A stretch of 64,000 nt of DNA, from the NCBI GenBank assembly GCA_001970955.1, contig MPUH01000117.1, positions 1 through 64,000 on the forward strand, in the 5' to 3' direction. Below, in pieces: positions 19,896-29,827 of this stretch. The notes beneath the pieces are model-generated. The model was not told where the DNA came from, made no database searches, and saw only the letters and a program-made list of their open reading frames with translations. Source of the DNA: Stentor coeruleus (Eukaryota > Ciliophora > Heterotrichea > Heterotrichida > Stentoridae). The stretch's first letter is position 1. Each line of letters begins with the position of its first letter. A program made the position numbers and the translations under genes.

Positions 19896-20512
19896 ATTGT
19901 TTATTATATGGATGGGTTATAAGGGGTTTTTTGTTAAAAAGTCCTAGTTTATGAGCTTTTTAGACTTGGATTTGTTGATGATATGGGATTAATAGTGAAT
20001 TTTTAGTTTGTTGATTTAAAGTCTTAGTTGATTTATAGAGTTTAAAGATTATAATTGTATAAAATATAAATATAAGGATAATAGTCTTAATGCTAAGATG
20101 TGATAATATAAAAATTGTAGTCTTTTTATTCTTGTGACTTGATTCTGACTTATCACTTGGTTTAATTATTTTTTGTATTTTTTAATTCAAAATTGATAGA
20201 TTAATCATCTTTGTTCTTATTATACTAATGCTACTTATAATTTCTGTTTTGATTGACTTTGTTGTTATCCTGGTCACATTTTTCATCTCTTTAAACATAT
20301 GCTGTAAGAATATTTTTTTATTGAAATTGTAAAGCTTTTGTACGATTAGTGTTTAATAAAATTATTAATTGTATTCTGATATAGGTAATTTTATACCATG
20401 GACTATATTGTAAGATTAATTAGCATTATCACACATTCTCACAGCATCTAAAATTCAAGCATTTAAATTTTTAAATCTCATAAGCATTTTCAATAAGAAA
20501 TAAACTTATCTA
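19896..20512. other. Divergent promoter region of EMC1 and the AMPK-like kinase
   Basis: About 600 nt between two divergent starts. The EMC1 side carries CCATATAATAAA (minus strand, 19900-19911) next to its ATG. The region is very AT-rich with no protein-like frame. The last ~120 nt before the kinase form the 5' leader, whose final two bases (AT, counted in the gene) belong to the split start codon. Confidence 0.5.
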
Positions 20513-22015
20513 ATGTAAAAACTATACAGGTCTCGTTCAAGTAGTATAAACCTAAAATCATCAGCTGGGCATAGAAAACAAGCAGGGAATTATATTATCT
20601 CAAAAACAATAGGCAAAGGAACATTTGGTAAGGTAAAATTGGGTACCCACATACTCACAGGTTCTAAAGTTGCTGTAAAAATCCTAGAAAAAGAAAAAAT
20701 CAAAGACTCTTCAGACAATGAAAGGGTATCAAGGGAAATAAAAATACTTAAATTAGTCAAACACCCAAATATTGTCCAGCTGTATGAGATTATTGAAACT
20801 TCAAAAGAATTGTTTTTAATCATGGAATTAGCTGAAGGTGGAGAGCTTTTTGATTATATTGTCGCTAGGTCAAGACTTAAAGAACCTGAAGCATGTAAAT
20901 TTTTTTCGCAAATCATGATGGGAGTCGAGTACCTGCAAAAAGTTATGGTTGTTCATAGGGACTTAAAGCCAGAAAACCTCCTTATCGACTCACAGAAAAA
21001 TATAAAAATTGTTGACTTCGGTCTTAGTAATCTTTACAAATCAGGCGAAACTTTAAAAACCGCATGTGGGAGCCCTTGTTACGCTGCTCCAGAAATGATT
21101 GCAGGAAAAAGATACCATGGGGCAACAGTTGATGTATGGAGTTGCGGAGTGATTCTTTTCGCAATGATATGTGGTTATTTACCTTTTGAAGACCCAAATA
21201 CTTCACAATTATATAAAAAAATCCTCACTGCAGATTACAGATGTCCAAAATGGGTATCAGTAGAAGCACAAGATTTATTAAAAAAAATTCTTAATACAGA
21301 TCCAGATAAAAGATATACAATTGAGATGATTAGAATGCATCCTTGGTATCAAATGTATAACCCAAGAGAACAAACTATATTAATAACCCCAAATCCTATA
21401 CAAGAAGATGTGTTAAAAAGCGTAGAAGCATTAGGAATCAATATAAACACAACAATAGAAAGTTTAAATACAGGTAAACATAATTATGCAACAGCAGTTT
21501 ATTGGCTTTTACTTAAAAAAAAAGATGTGGTTCGACCTAAAGTCCCACATCCTCCATCAAAAACCCCTGATTTGATTGTAATACGCAATAGAAAAACTCA
21601 TGAGTCTTCAGAAAGCACTGGGGCAAGTTATAGTAAAGACCCTGATGCTTCAAGGATTTATGGGAATATAATAAAAGATATAAGGCCAAAACCAGTTAGT
21701 CGTATGAGGATTTATGTTCAATCACAATCTCCTAATCCTCCTTCTGAAAATAGACCATCAACATCTTTAGGTAATCATATTCCAAAACAACCTTCTATAG
21801 TAAAACCTGTTAATGATTATAGAAACTTACGTAATTTCTATTCAGATAATAGAAGATATAGGATTAGTAATACTAGAGAAAATGCTCAATTTAATCTAGC
21901 CCCACAGTTATTAAACTCTTTGAATTTGTCGTATCAAGGAGGATCACCAAGGATTGGAACGGCAGCTGCTGGAAGAAGACGTATGGGTAGCAGCGAAAAT
22001 TCTCATAGACAGTAA
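20513..22015 (+). CDS. AMPK/SNF1-related kinase alpha subunit, start codon split by an intron
   Basis: The gene is joined as 20513..20514 plus 20530..22015, giving 495 residues (or five fewer if a candidate intron at 21831-21845 is real). Bases AT at 20513-20514 and G at 20530 make the ATG after removal of the 15-nt intron GTAAAAACTATACAG. Without splicing the reading is ATG TAA. The kinase domain has IGKGTFGKVKLG, VAVKILEK, VHRDLKPENLL, VDFGLS and the activation segment LKTACGSPCYAAPEM, with the LKB1-type site Thr near 178. A UBA-like autoinhibitory segment (EDVLKSVEALGININTT) follows near 290-330, then a basic, Ser/Pro-rich tail without a clear alpha-CTD. The family senses energy status; the other AMPK subunits are not in this window. 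Confidence 0.9.
20515..20529 (+). other. 15-nt intron inside the start codon
   Basis: GTAAAAACTATACAG begins with GTAA, ends with CAG and has A at position 10, as do the other introns here. Removing it turns AT|G into ATG TCT CGT and opens a continuous frame into the kinase domain. The unspliced form reads ATG TAA in the same frame, and an in-frame TAA lies just upstream, so no earlier start is available without another intron. Confidence 0.85.
21831..21845 (+). other. Candidate hidden phase-1 intron
   Basis: GTAATTTCTATTCAG has the full signature of this genome's introns (15 nt, GTAA, A at position 10, CAG). Lying in phase 1, it adds no stop, so translation alone cannot tell whether it is removed. 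If spliced, ...NLRNFYSDNRR becomes ...NLHNRR in the disordered tail of the kinase. Confidence 0.45.
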
Positions 22016-22405
22016 CTTGATTATCATATAAAGTATTTATGAAAATAATTGTTTAAAAGATGTTATATGTAAAATAAGGTTTTGCATATTGGCATGGAGA
22101 TTGATAAGAATTTGAGGATTATTGATAATACATATTGATTGGATTTTTTACCATGAAATGTATTAGATGGGTTATAGTGTGTGGGAAATAATATCAGGTT
22201 TTTATTTTCGGAGATTAATATAGAAGTAGTTATTTTTTTTTATGTTTATTTATTGTTGGATTATTAACTAAGATTTGGTTTGATAGAAAATACTAAATTT
22301 CAAGGTATGTGTATTATAAACTTATATTTTATAGTAAAAATAGATAGATTTATAAAGTTAAGCAAGTATACAATTATTCACATGCAATATAATAATATAA
22401 AACTT
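22016..22405. other. 3' flank of the AMPK-like gene
   Basis: A noncoding stretch, G/T-rich and C-poor on the plus strand, as seen after other plus-strand genes here. No feature is recognised before the kinase pseudogene begins. Confidence 0.4.
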
Positions 22406-22945
22406 TATTAATTAGAAATCTAGAAACCAACTCAATATACGCAGCTGAAATCCTAAGAATAAAACACAAAAACACTAAGGAAGAAAGTTGAACAAGGTAA
22501 ATATCAAATAATAAAGGAAAATGGAGTTACTTTTAAAGAAAGAAAATATTATAAATATGATGATCAGGAAAGTTTGAGTGTTTCTATTAAAGAATTGAAT
22601 CGTAATTTATTACTAAAGGATTACTTTAAAGAAGCTGAAGATAAAAAGTATGGGAATATTATATTTGGGATTACACATAAAGAAATTCAAAAATTATTTA
22701 TAATGAGATTATGAAAAATCATGGTGAATATAGAATGTTTGAGAATAATAATGATTTATGATTAATAATTTTCCTGAATATGGGTCTGTGTTTAAAGTGA
22801 AGATTTATAAGAGAAAGGATAGTTTGTTTTGATGCTAATCTGGTAAGTGGGCTGTTAATTTTTAAGTTTGTTGAAGGATACATTTGAAATGATTAAAAAC
22901 ATAATCTTTAGTTTTGAAAATTTATGAATTTCAGAGTGATTCAGT
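22406..22945 (+). pseudogene. Broken partial copy of the adjacent kinase gene
   Basis: A decayed relative of the kinase gene at 23445-24845. Near 22437 it reads IYAAEILRIK where the intact gene has NYAAKILRPK. Within about 60 nt the similarity jumps to the C-terminal domain: FKERKYYKYDDQESLSVSI against FREGRYYRCEVDDSSSLSF, then KDYFKEAEDKKYGNIIFGI against KDYYEEAEVFRYGSVVLGI, and FKVKIYKRKDSL against FKVRVYKKKDGL. Nearly the whole catalytic domain is deleted, and several stops and frameshifts follow. It is a tandem duplicate that lost its kinase core. Protein similarity is moderate, so the duplication is not recent. Confidence 0.85.
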
Positions 22946-23444
22946 AGTTAGTGTTAGGAATAAAAGTTTAGAAGTTTAATGTAACAGTAAGAATAATGCT
23001 TATAAAGTGTGAATTTATTGATGGCTTATAGAATGTGAATTGCATAAGAGTTTTTTTTACATATATAAATGCTTATTTAATCATATATAGAAAAACTAAT
23101 TATTAAAATCTTAGCAAGATAACTTTGAATGAATCAACTTGATTTATAATAAACCTATAGAATATATTAAAAAGCCAACATTTATTTTATAAAAATCATA
23201 CATTTCCAATATTTATTAAACCGCAAATAAACTAAACTTTATAACAAAACACACGACCATTCAAAAATCCTAATTCCCTCTAAAATTCATAAACTCCAAT
23301 ACCATTTTATATAAAAACTAGCCTCATCGCAGACAATTCCCAAAAAAAAACCCCTCTAACAATTGTTTCCAGCATTTCATTTCATGATTTCTAATATATT
23401 TCCCACTTTAACCTTATAAAACTCCCGATCTAATATGTTTATAA

Positions 23445-24845
23445 ATGGAAGGCAATTTTAGTTTGCTTGATGGATTCGAAGTTTTAAGAACACTAGATTT
23501 CGGTCAGACATCAAAAGTCAAAATAGTAAGAGACCCTTTAACAAATGAAAACTACGCAGCTAAAATCCTTAGACCCAAAGACAACTTCATTCCACAAACC
23601 TTACAAAATTCAATGCAAGCTGAGTTCCAAATTCTTTCAATAATAAGCCACCCAAACATAGCACGAGTATTAAATTACAACACAAATGGTATTTATCAAA
23701 GCAAAAAAAAACCTCCCTACCAGTGCACTTATATATTAATGGAACTTTATCCATATGGGAATTTATTTAACTTAATATCACAAGAGACTCTACCAATACA
23801 AGTAATTCGAATGTATTTTATAGACATTCTAAATGGTCTGTCAACTTGTCACATTTCAGGAATTGCTCATAGAGACATAAAACCTGAAAATCTTCTTTTT
23901 GATAAAAACTGCAACATAATTATCGCTGATTTTGGTCTTGCTGGGCTTTTACAAGGAAGAAACGGTGATGGTTTTATGAGAACAACTGTTGGAACTTATC
24001 TTTATATGGCCCCTGAGGTATTATTAGGCTTACCATTTGACGGGCAAAAAGCTGATATTTTTTCTTTAGGTGTTACTTTATTTATCATGTATTCTAGATT
24101 CCCACCTTTTTATAAAGCTGATATCATTGATAGATTCTATAAATCATTTGTTTATGATAATGAAAAGTTTTGGGAATATGTTTCATCAAGGCATCTTCAA
24201 GGGTTTTATTCTCTAGAGTTTATTGATCTTATTAATAAAATGCTTATACATGACCCTAAAAAAAGAATAACAATTGATGAGATTAGGGTTCATCCATGGA
24301 TTAATGGACCTGTTAGTAATATTGTTGATGTGGCTGATGGGATTAAAATGGCAATTGATTCGATAAGAATAAAAGCTGAAAATGCTATGAATAGGCCAAA
24401 TAATGGGAATGTAGCTTTTAGAGAAGGGAGGTATTATAGATGTGAAGTTGATGATTCATCAAGTTTATCTTTTGAGATTTTGAGTAGGGATTGTGTTTTT
24501 AAAGATTATTATGAAGAAGCAGAAGTTTTTAGATATGGAAGTGTTGTATTAGGAATTCCACCTAAGGATATATATACGATATTGTATAATGAACTTTGTT
24601 CAAATAATGCTGAAATTGTTGTGAGTGAAAATTTTAATGATATTATTGCGGTAAATTACTCTGGATATGGGGATACTAAGTTTAAAGTTAGGGTTTATAA
24701 GAAAAAGGATGGGTTGAAGGTCCTTGATTTTGGGCTTATTGAAGGAAGTAATTTTGATTTGATGGTTATTGTGAAGAGCATAGCTAATAAGATGCTGGAG
24801 TTCCAAAATTATGTGAATCAAGATGAAAACTTAGCAAATAGCTAA
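23445..24845 (+). CDS. CAMK/SNF1-like Ser/Thr kinase with a KA1-like C-terminal domain
   Basis: 466 residues, ATG preceded by gtttataa. The kinase domain (residues ~9-285) is intact: VLRTLDFGQTSKVKIV (weak Gly loop), YAAKIL (Lys), AHRDIKPENLL, IADFGLAGLL, activation segment MRTTVGTYLYMAPEVLLG, and IHDPKKRITIDEIRVHPWI at the end. The following ~170 residues form a compact domain (YRCEVDDSSSL ... FKVRVYKKKDGLKVLDFGLIE ... IVKSIANKMLEFQ) that resembles KA1-type domains of MARK/CHK1-like kinases; this is by eye only. A broken copy lies 500 nt upstream. Base use drifts from C-rich at the 5' end to G-rich at the 3' end, a trend seen in several genes here. Confidence 0.88.
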   Translation: MEGNFSLLDGFEVLRTLDFGQTSKVKIVRDPLTNENYAAKILRPKDNFIPQTLQNSMQAEFQILSIISHPNIARVLNYNTNGIYQSKKKPPYQCTYILMELYPYGNLFNLISQETLPIQVIRMYFIDILNGLSTCHISGIAHRDIKPENLLFDKNCNIIIADFGLAGLLQGRNGDGFMRTTVGTYLYMAPEVLLGLPFDGQKADIFSLGVTLFIMYSRFPPFYKADIIDRFYKSFVYDNEKFWEYVSSRHLQGFYSLEFIDLINKMLIHDPKKRITIDEIRVHPWINGPVSNIVDVADGIKMAIDSIRIKAENAMNRPNNGNVAFREGRYYRCEVDDSSSLSFEILSRDCVFKDYYEEAEVFRYGSVVLGIPPKDIYTILYNELCSNNAEIVVSENFNDIIAVNYSGYGDTKFKVRVYKKKDGLKVLDFGLIEGSNFDLMVIVKSIANKMLEFQNYVNQDENLANS

Positions 24846-25026
24846 ATAGGATAGATTATAAGAAGGATTAGAATATGTGGGATGATAACACTAAAAAAAA
24901 AACACAAAAACAAGTATGGGCAAATACATTAAAAAATCAAGTTTTATATAAAATATTTGAACTTAAAAAACATTAAAAATCTAGCATTTTAAACTAAAAA
25001 AATATGCATTTGTTGATTAGTAATAT

Positions 25027-25452
25027 TTAATCGTAAAATACCCTAACAGAAGATGTATGAATAGGTTCTTGGCTTTGATAAAAAATAGTTTCAATAGTAA
25101 TATTCCCAGAAAGAATCTCTGCTGGAAGCATTTCTTCAGGTTTCGCTGCATAAATAACTTGTTCCCAAGTATTATTACTGTTAGGAATTACAAAACCAAA
25201 CTCGAAACTCCATTCTTCTATTACTTTCCCTTGAAGTTTAACTTTTTGTAGTAAAGATAATGAAGAAATTTCATTGACCGAACAAAAATGGATTTCCCTT
25301 GAAACAGCTTTGCAATCAAGAATTGATTTTGGTATGTGAGCTTCTACTAATGAATTAAGATCCCAATTGTCGTGTTTCCAAAGAACTTCACCTGTTTCGA
25401 AATCTTTCATTTTGATAGAGCTTATAGAAAAGCCTGCAAAGACTCCTGACAT
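25027..25452 (-). CDS. PDE6D: PDE6-delta (prenyl-binding protein), GDI-like solubilising factor
   Basis: 141 residues, full length for the family (about 150). It matches PDE6D closely: GFSISSIKMKDFETGEVLWK, PKSILDCKAVSREIHFCSV, WSFEFGFVIPNSNNTWEQ and the C-terminal SSVRVFYD. The protein extracts prenylated small GTPases and other lipidated cargo from membranes, releases them via ARL2/ARL3, and sorts cargo to cilia. It has an immunoglobulin-like sandwich fold with no catalytic residues. The start codon is touched by the element CATCCATATAATAAA (minus strand). It converges on the kinase gene 181 nt away and diverges from the ACBP-like gene. Confidence 0.96.
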   Translation of the reverse strand: MSGVFAGFSISSIKMKDFETGEVLWKHDNWDLNSLVEAHIPKSILDCKAVSREIHFCSVNEISSLSLLQKVKLQGKVIEEWSFEFGFVIPNSNNTWEQVIYAAKPEEMLPAEILSGNITIETIFYQSQEPIHTSSVRVFYD

Positions 25453-26250
25453 TTATTATATGGATGATTAGTGATAAAAGGTTTATATTGGAATTTTATT
25501 TATTAAGTAAGGTTTTTGGAAATTAGATAAGGGAATATATGAAAAGACATTATTTATATTGGAAATTTAGGAAATGTATTAGTTTTAAAGGATGATAAAA
25601 TTTGGATGACTAGGGAGTAGATTAGGTGTTAGGGTGTTAAGAGGATGATTAGATTTTTTATTGATAAGAAATTGTGATGAGAAAAAGATGATATATGAGA
25701 GATATTGATAAGTGTATGGGGAAGTATTTTTATTGTTGAGGTTTAGATAGAATTAATTGTTTGTGTTTTTTTGGTATTTAAGAGAAGTGTATGTTTTTAT
25801 AATGAGTTTAATTTAAAGGTATTTATTGCTAGAAGGACATAGAGAGTAATATGTAGATTTGTGTATTGATATAATTTTATTGTTATATATAATAACTCCT
25901 AATTCTAAATGTAGTTTTTATGTGTTAATAAAAATATTAATATATTTGTAGTCCAGCAACTAAGTATCATAAAATAATTAAAACTAGCAACTATAAAAAA
26001 CATCAAATCCAATACTTTGATAAAAAAATATTCCATCTTAAACTACATCAAAACCTCCAAAACAATTTCCAACCTCATCTAAACCCAGCATATCCTCATA
26101 TTTCATAAAAAATCCTCCTCATTCCATAAAAAAAACCTAACAACCTCAAAAAACTATTCTAAAAAATCCCACAAAAGCCACACCTTCCAATCCAATATCT
26201 TATATCAAACCCATAAAACCCTGTAAAATCATATATCAAAAATACCCATA
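25453..26250. promoter_or_regulatory. Divergent intergenic region with mirror-image strand bias
   Basis: On the plus strand, 25501-25800 contains only 2 C in 300 nt, while 26041-26220 contains only 2 G in 180 nt; the switch lies near 25900. Read on its own coding strand, each gene therefore has an upstream region almost free of G. The PDE6D side begins with CCATATAATAAA at the ATG. No coding sequence is visible. Confidence 0.6.
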
Positions 26251-27219
26251 ATGAATGAAATAAAAAGTTGGGGAATATCCAAACAATATTTAGCAGCTCA
26301 CTATTATTTATCCGAAGAACGTCCTATAGCAATATCCGAAGCTCAACGTGCTCAACTAGGAGCTCTCCACCTTCACGCATCTTATGGTCCATACAACTCA
26401 TCTCTTGAAATTTCAGATCTACTTAACTGTACAATAGCCGAAAAAAAGAAAAGAGCTTCAGAATGGCAAAAACTTGGTGTAATCTCAAGAATAACAGCAA
26501 TGAAAAAATTTATTGACTTAATAACAAATCTTTTCCCTAACTGGTCACGTTTTCGTAAACTTTATCATGAATTCGAAATGGAATGGTCTAACATGCCTGA
26601 ATCAAATCAAGGAAAAAGACCTGAACCACCTCGTCCTGTGACAAGAAAAAAACCTGAAAGAAAAGAAATTGATATAAGAGAAGGGACACCTTTAGCGTTT
26701 AAAAAGATTTTCGATATGAAAAAATCACGTAACAGAAGAGCTAAGTCGAGGATACAAGAAAAATCTTCAGAAAGTCCAGAATTGATTTTTAGAACAGGAA
26801 ATGTGAGACAATTGGCTAAAAGTCAATTACCTAAAATAGCGAATAGTTATTATCAGTATCAACAAAAAGATGATGATTATCTTAAAGAGTTTATTGAAGG
26901 ATTACAGAGCTATAAAGGTGGGGATATTAGGAAGACTAGTGCAACAAAACTTCCTAAAGGTGTTGAAAATACTTGTGTTTGTGATATAAGGTATAAAACT
27001 CCTGATATAGATTTTAATAGGCAAATGAAAAATTATAGGAAAAGTTTATTAAATCAAGAATATACTAAACTTACAGAAAGGCCAATGATGGAGAAAATTG
27101 GTAATCAGCAGATAATACCGAATATTATGGAAAAAATTAATCAGATGAAAAGCACTATTAGGCAGATTGAAGATGAGTTTTTAACTTCGGGTTCGAAAAA
27201 TGATAAAACTTTTAAATGA
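26251..27219 (+). CDS. Hypothetical protein with a divergent ACBP-like N-terminal domain
   Basis: 322 residues, ending in TGA. Residues ~30-95 (LGALHLHASYGPYNSSL ... KKKRASEWQKLGVISRIT ... AMKKFIDLITNLFP) follow the spacing of an acyl-CoA-binding domain, whose hallmarks are a YxxYKQA-like helix, a W in the third helix, and AMxxYI in the fourth. The match is weak and some ligand residues are missing. The middle is Lys/Arg-rich (RKKPERKEIDIREG, KKSRNRRAKSRIQEKSS) and the C-terminal part is helical. An acyl-CoA or lipid-binding role is a hypothesis. It diverges from PDE6D across a strongly skewed spacer. Confidence 0.6.
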   Translation: MNEIKSWGISKQYLAAHYYLSEERPIAISEAQRAQLGALHLHASYGPYNSSLEISDLLNCTIAEKKKRASEWQKLGVISRITAMKKFIDLITNLFPNWSRFRKLYHEFEMEWSNMPESNQGKRPEPPRPVTRKKPERKEIDIREGTPLAFKKIFDMKKSRNRRAKSRIQEKSSESPELIFRTGNVRQLAKSQLPKIANSYYQYQQKDDDYLKEFIEGLQSYKGGDIRKTSATKLPKGVENTCVCDIRYKTPDIDFNRQMKNYRKSLLNQEYTKLTERPMMEKIGNQQIIPNIMEKINQMKSTIRQIEDEFLTSGSKNDKTFK

Positions 27220-27519
27220 AGGTTTGATATGATTAAAAAATTAGATAAAAGTTTTTTAGATATGAGATGAAGTAGTGGGTTTTGATTTAAGATGGGGTAA
27301 GTTTTTAGATATTTGGAAGAGATATAGGTTTAGTGGTTTGTGTTTATATATATTTTTAACTATATAAATTTCTTTATGAACTTGAAGCATTACCTATCTT
27401 TTTAATGATAAAACAATCTAAACTAAAACATCATCATGAAAATCTCAAGTACTTTTAACTGATTTGAATATCCTTACAAAATAGAATATGTTATGAGTTT
27501 AAAATCAAGTAATTGAATA
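27220..27519. other. Short intergenic region
   Basis: The first ~120 nt are nearly free of C on the plus strand (27241-27360 contains 1 C), typical of a 3' flank here. The rest is A/C-rich leader of the next gene. No other feature. Confidence 0.5.
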
Positions 27520-29787
27520 ATGAAGAGAGAAAGAAAATTAACTAGGTTTAGGAGATTTTCAGCATCACCAAATTCAAGTCTTCCTCCTTTAACCCCAAGT
27601 TCACACACTCATCATGATCCAACCTATTCTAATCCTCATACAGCTTATTCTATTATAACAGATCAAGAAAAAAACACAGGTCAGAAATTTTTCACAGCAA
27701 AACCTCCACAAACTTGTCAGTCAATAAACCCTGAAGACATCACATCTCGGACACTTCCTACAACCCAAGATTTTTATACTCCATTGAAATTAGTTGATCA
27801 CTCTGATATAACTGAACGTATAGAGTCATATGAGTTAAGGGCGAAAAAAATATTCACGGTTGAAGCCCTTGAAGAAAACTTATATCTTTGGGAAAAGTGT
27901 TTAAATGATGTTATGCCTGAAGTAAAAAAATATGATTTAGATATACGTAGAGGGTTAGTACAAATATGTATGCATTTTTTAGAAAATAGTAAAAATATAC
28001 TGAAATTAACTGCATCGCAAAAACTATCAGATCAATTAGTATTTGACAATTTAAAAAAAACAATAGTATCTCTTAAAAATGAAAGGAAAAATCATATAGA
28101 AGAAATCAACGAGTTAAAAGCTATTAAAAAACTTGAAATGGAGCAGATAGAAAAAGAACTTGAAGAAATCTTTGGTAAAAATGATAAGGAAATAAATTCA
28201 TTAAGGCTAAGGGCGAAGGAACTAAGAGATGTAAATAGTGTGGGTACTTCAAATTTATTGATGGAAATATGGAATTCAATGAACCAAGACTTCGATATTC
28301 CTGACCTTAAAAATGAAGACTTCACAGGTTTGGATCCATCAGAAATACCTTTAATGCTATCAAAAAAATTCACATTGATTCAAAAATTTACAGCTAAAAG
28401 AATAGCTGATATTATAAACTCCAAAAAAAATACAGATATCAAAACAACTCAAACTACTGGTGAATATATTGACCCTAAAGCTTTTGAAGAACAGGCAAAA
28501 AACATAGAAAAACTTCATTATCAACTTAATAGTGCTTTTATATCTATTGATAGATATAGAGAAAATTTCGGATCTAAAATTAATATTCTTGAAACTCTTG
28601 AGATTGAAAAAAACTCATTATCAGCTGAAGTTGGGAGACTTAAAAAAGATTTAGACATGATGTCATCAACAATAAGCAAAGCAAATTACGACAACAAAAA
28701 AATCGCATCGGAGTTTGAAAGTATCAGAAAAGACAAAGAACGTTTGCAAAAAGAAAAAAACAGTTGCCAGTTAGAAATTATAGACCGAGATAAAAAGTTA
28801 CAAGAACGTCAAAGTTCTATAGACAAACTTGTTAAAACTATTGAGGATAAAGATGATAAAATTTTTACACTTGAACGACAACTTGCAAAACGTCGAATCA
28901 AAACCGATAAACCTGAAGAAGGACCTGAAGCTTCAAAGTCACTATTAAAGCCTCAAAGTAAATTTGATGAAAAAGCATTTATGGATTCAATAAAATCCTC
29001 CTCAAGTAAAAGACGAGACTCTTCAAACAACAATCAACCTCCACCTTATCGATTAAACGAAAGCTACTTAACTGATAACACAACAAAATCAAATCTCATA
29101 ACCTCAAATCCATCATCTTCAATCCAAACCTCAGTAAAAACAACAAAAACAGGGTCTCGGTCGAATTCCCCATCAAAAAATCGCCCATTAAAAAGACTTT
29201 CATCAATAGAAGAAGCATCAAGTCCAACAAGTATCTCAAGTCAAGAAACTGGGCCTATCAGCATAAAAAATCGTCAAAACAAACTTGGAGAAAAGGCAAA
29301 TTCTATAGAATCAGAAACAAAAAGCTTAAAACCTAAAGAAAAAACTAAAAACAGGCCAAGTACTCGTAATGTCGAAAATAACACCCATGAATATGAAAGC
29401 TTAGATGAATATGAAATCGGAATCAAACATGAAGACTACCTTGATAGAAACTCTTATTACGAAGATTCTCAAAACTCATACTCAAATGAACATAAAAATA
29501 CTTATTCCAACATGAATACTAAATCTACAAGCACAAATGAATTTTCTTACATGAACACAATCGACAACTCTAAAAGTGTACAATTCAACGGCATAACCCT
29601 AGATATTGAAGAAGAACAATCAAATAAAGATTCAATCCATATGTTTCCATACAATCCAAATCAATATTACGGTTTAAAAGGTGATACATTTTACCATTCA
29701 CGAAATGCAGTATTTTTAGCTCATCCACGAATTCCTGATATAAAAGACTCTATAACTTTCCAATCTCCATATATTCTTAAAAAATAA
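27520..29787 (+). CDS. Large coiled-coil protein with a disordered Ser-rich tail
   Basis: 755 residues; I do not recognise the family. The N-terminus (1-90) is Ser/Pro/Thr-rich. Residues ~100-170 form a compact helical part (ALEENLYLWEKCLNDVMPEV, RRGLVQICMHFLENSKNILK) faintly like the N-domain of TSNAXIP1-type proteins. Long coiled coils run from ~175 to 480 (LKNERKNHIEEINELKAIKK; KDKERLQKEKNSCQLEIIDR). The last ~270 residues are low-complexity Ser/Lys/Asn. A cytoskeletal or ciliary structural role would fit but is unproven. The stop lies 40 nt before the RFC5 ATG on the same strand. Confidence 0.75.
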   Translation: MKRERKLTRFRRFSASPNSSLPPLTPSSHTHHDPTYSNPHTAYSIITDQEKNTGQKFFTAKPPQTCQSINPEDITSRTLPTTQDFYTPLKLVDHSDITERIESYELRAKKIFTVEALEENLYLWEKCLNDVMPEVKKYDLDIRRGLVQICMHFLENSKNILKLTASQKLSDQLVFDNLKKTIVSLKNERKNHIEEINELKAIKKLEMEQIEKELEEIFGKNDKEINSLRLRAKELRDVNSVGTSNLLMEIWNSMNQDFDIPDLKNEDFTGLDPSEIPLMLSKKFTLIQKFTAKRIADIINSKKNTDIKTTQTTGEYIDPKAFEEQAKNIEKLHYQLNSAFISIDRYRENFGSKINILETLEIEKNSLSAEVGRLKKDLDMMSSTISKANYDNKKIASEFESIRKDKERLQKEKNSCQLEIIDRDKKLQERQSSIDKLVKTIEDKDDKIFTLERQLAKRRIKTDKPEEGPEASKSLLKPQSKFDEKAFMDSIKSSSSKRRDSSNNNQPPPYRLNESYLTDNTTKSNLITSNPSSSIQTSVKTTKTGSRSNSPSKNRPLKRLSSIEEASSPTSISSQETGPISIKNRQNKLGEKANSIESETKSLKPKEKTKNRPSTRNVENNTHEYESLDEYEIGIKHEDYLDRNSYYEDSQNSYSNEHKNTYSNMNTKSTSTNEFSYMNTIDNSKSVQFNGITLDIEEEQSNKDSIHMFPYNPNQYYGLKGDTFYHSRNAVFLAHPRIPDIKDSITFQSPYILKK

Positions 29788-29827
29788 TTTGTTATTAATA
29801 ACCTTATCAGCTAATAAAATAACATAA

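Noticed and set aside
20639-22015. Kinase start at the TTG inside the Gly loop region
   Set aside because: This cuts off the Gly-rich loop; removing the 15-nt intron gives a proper ATG and a complete kinase domain.
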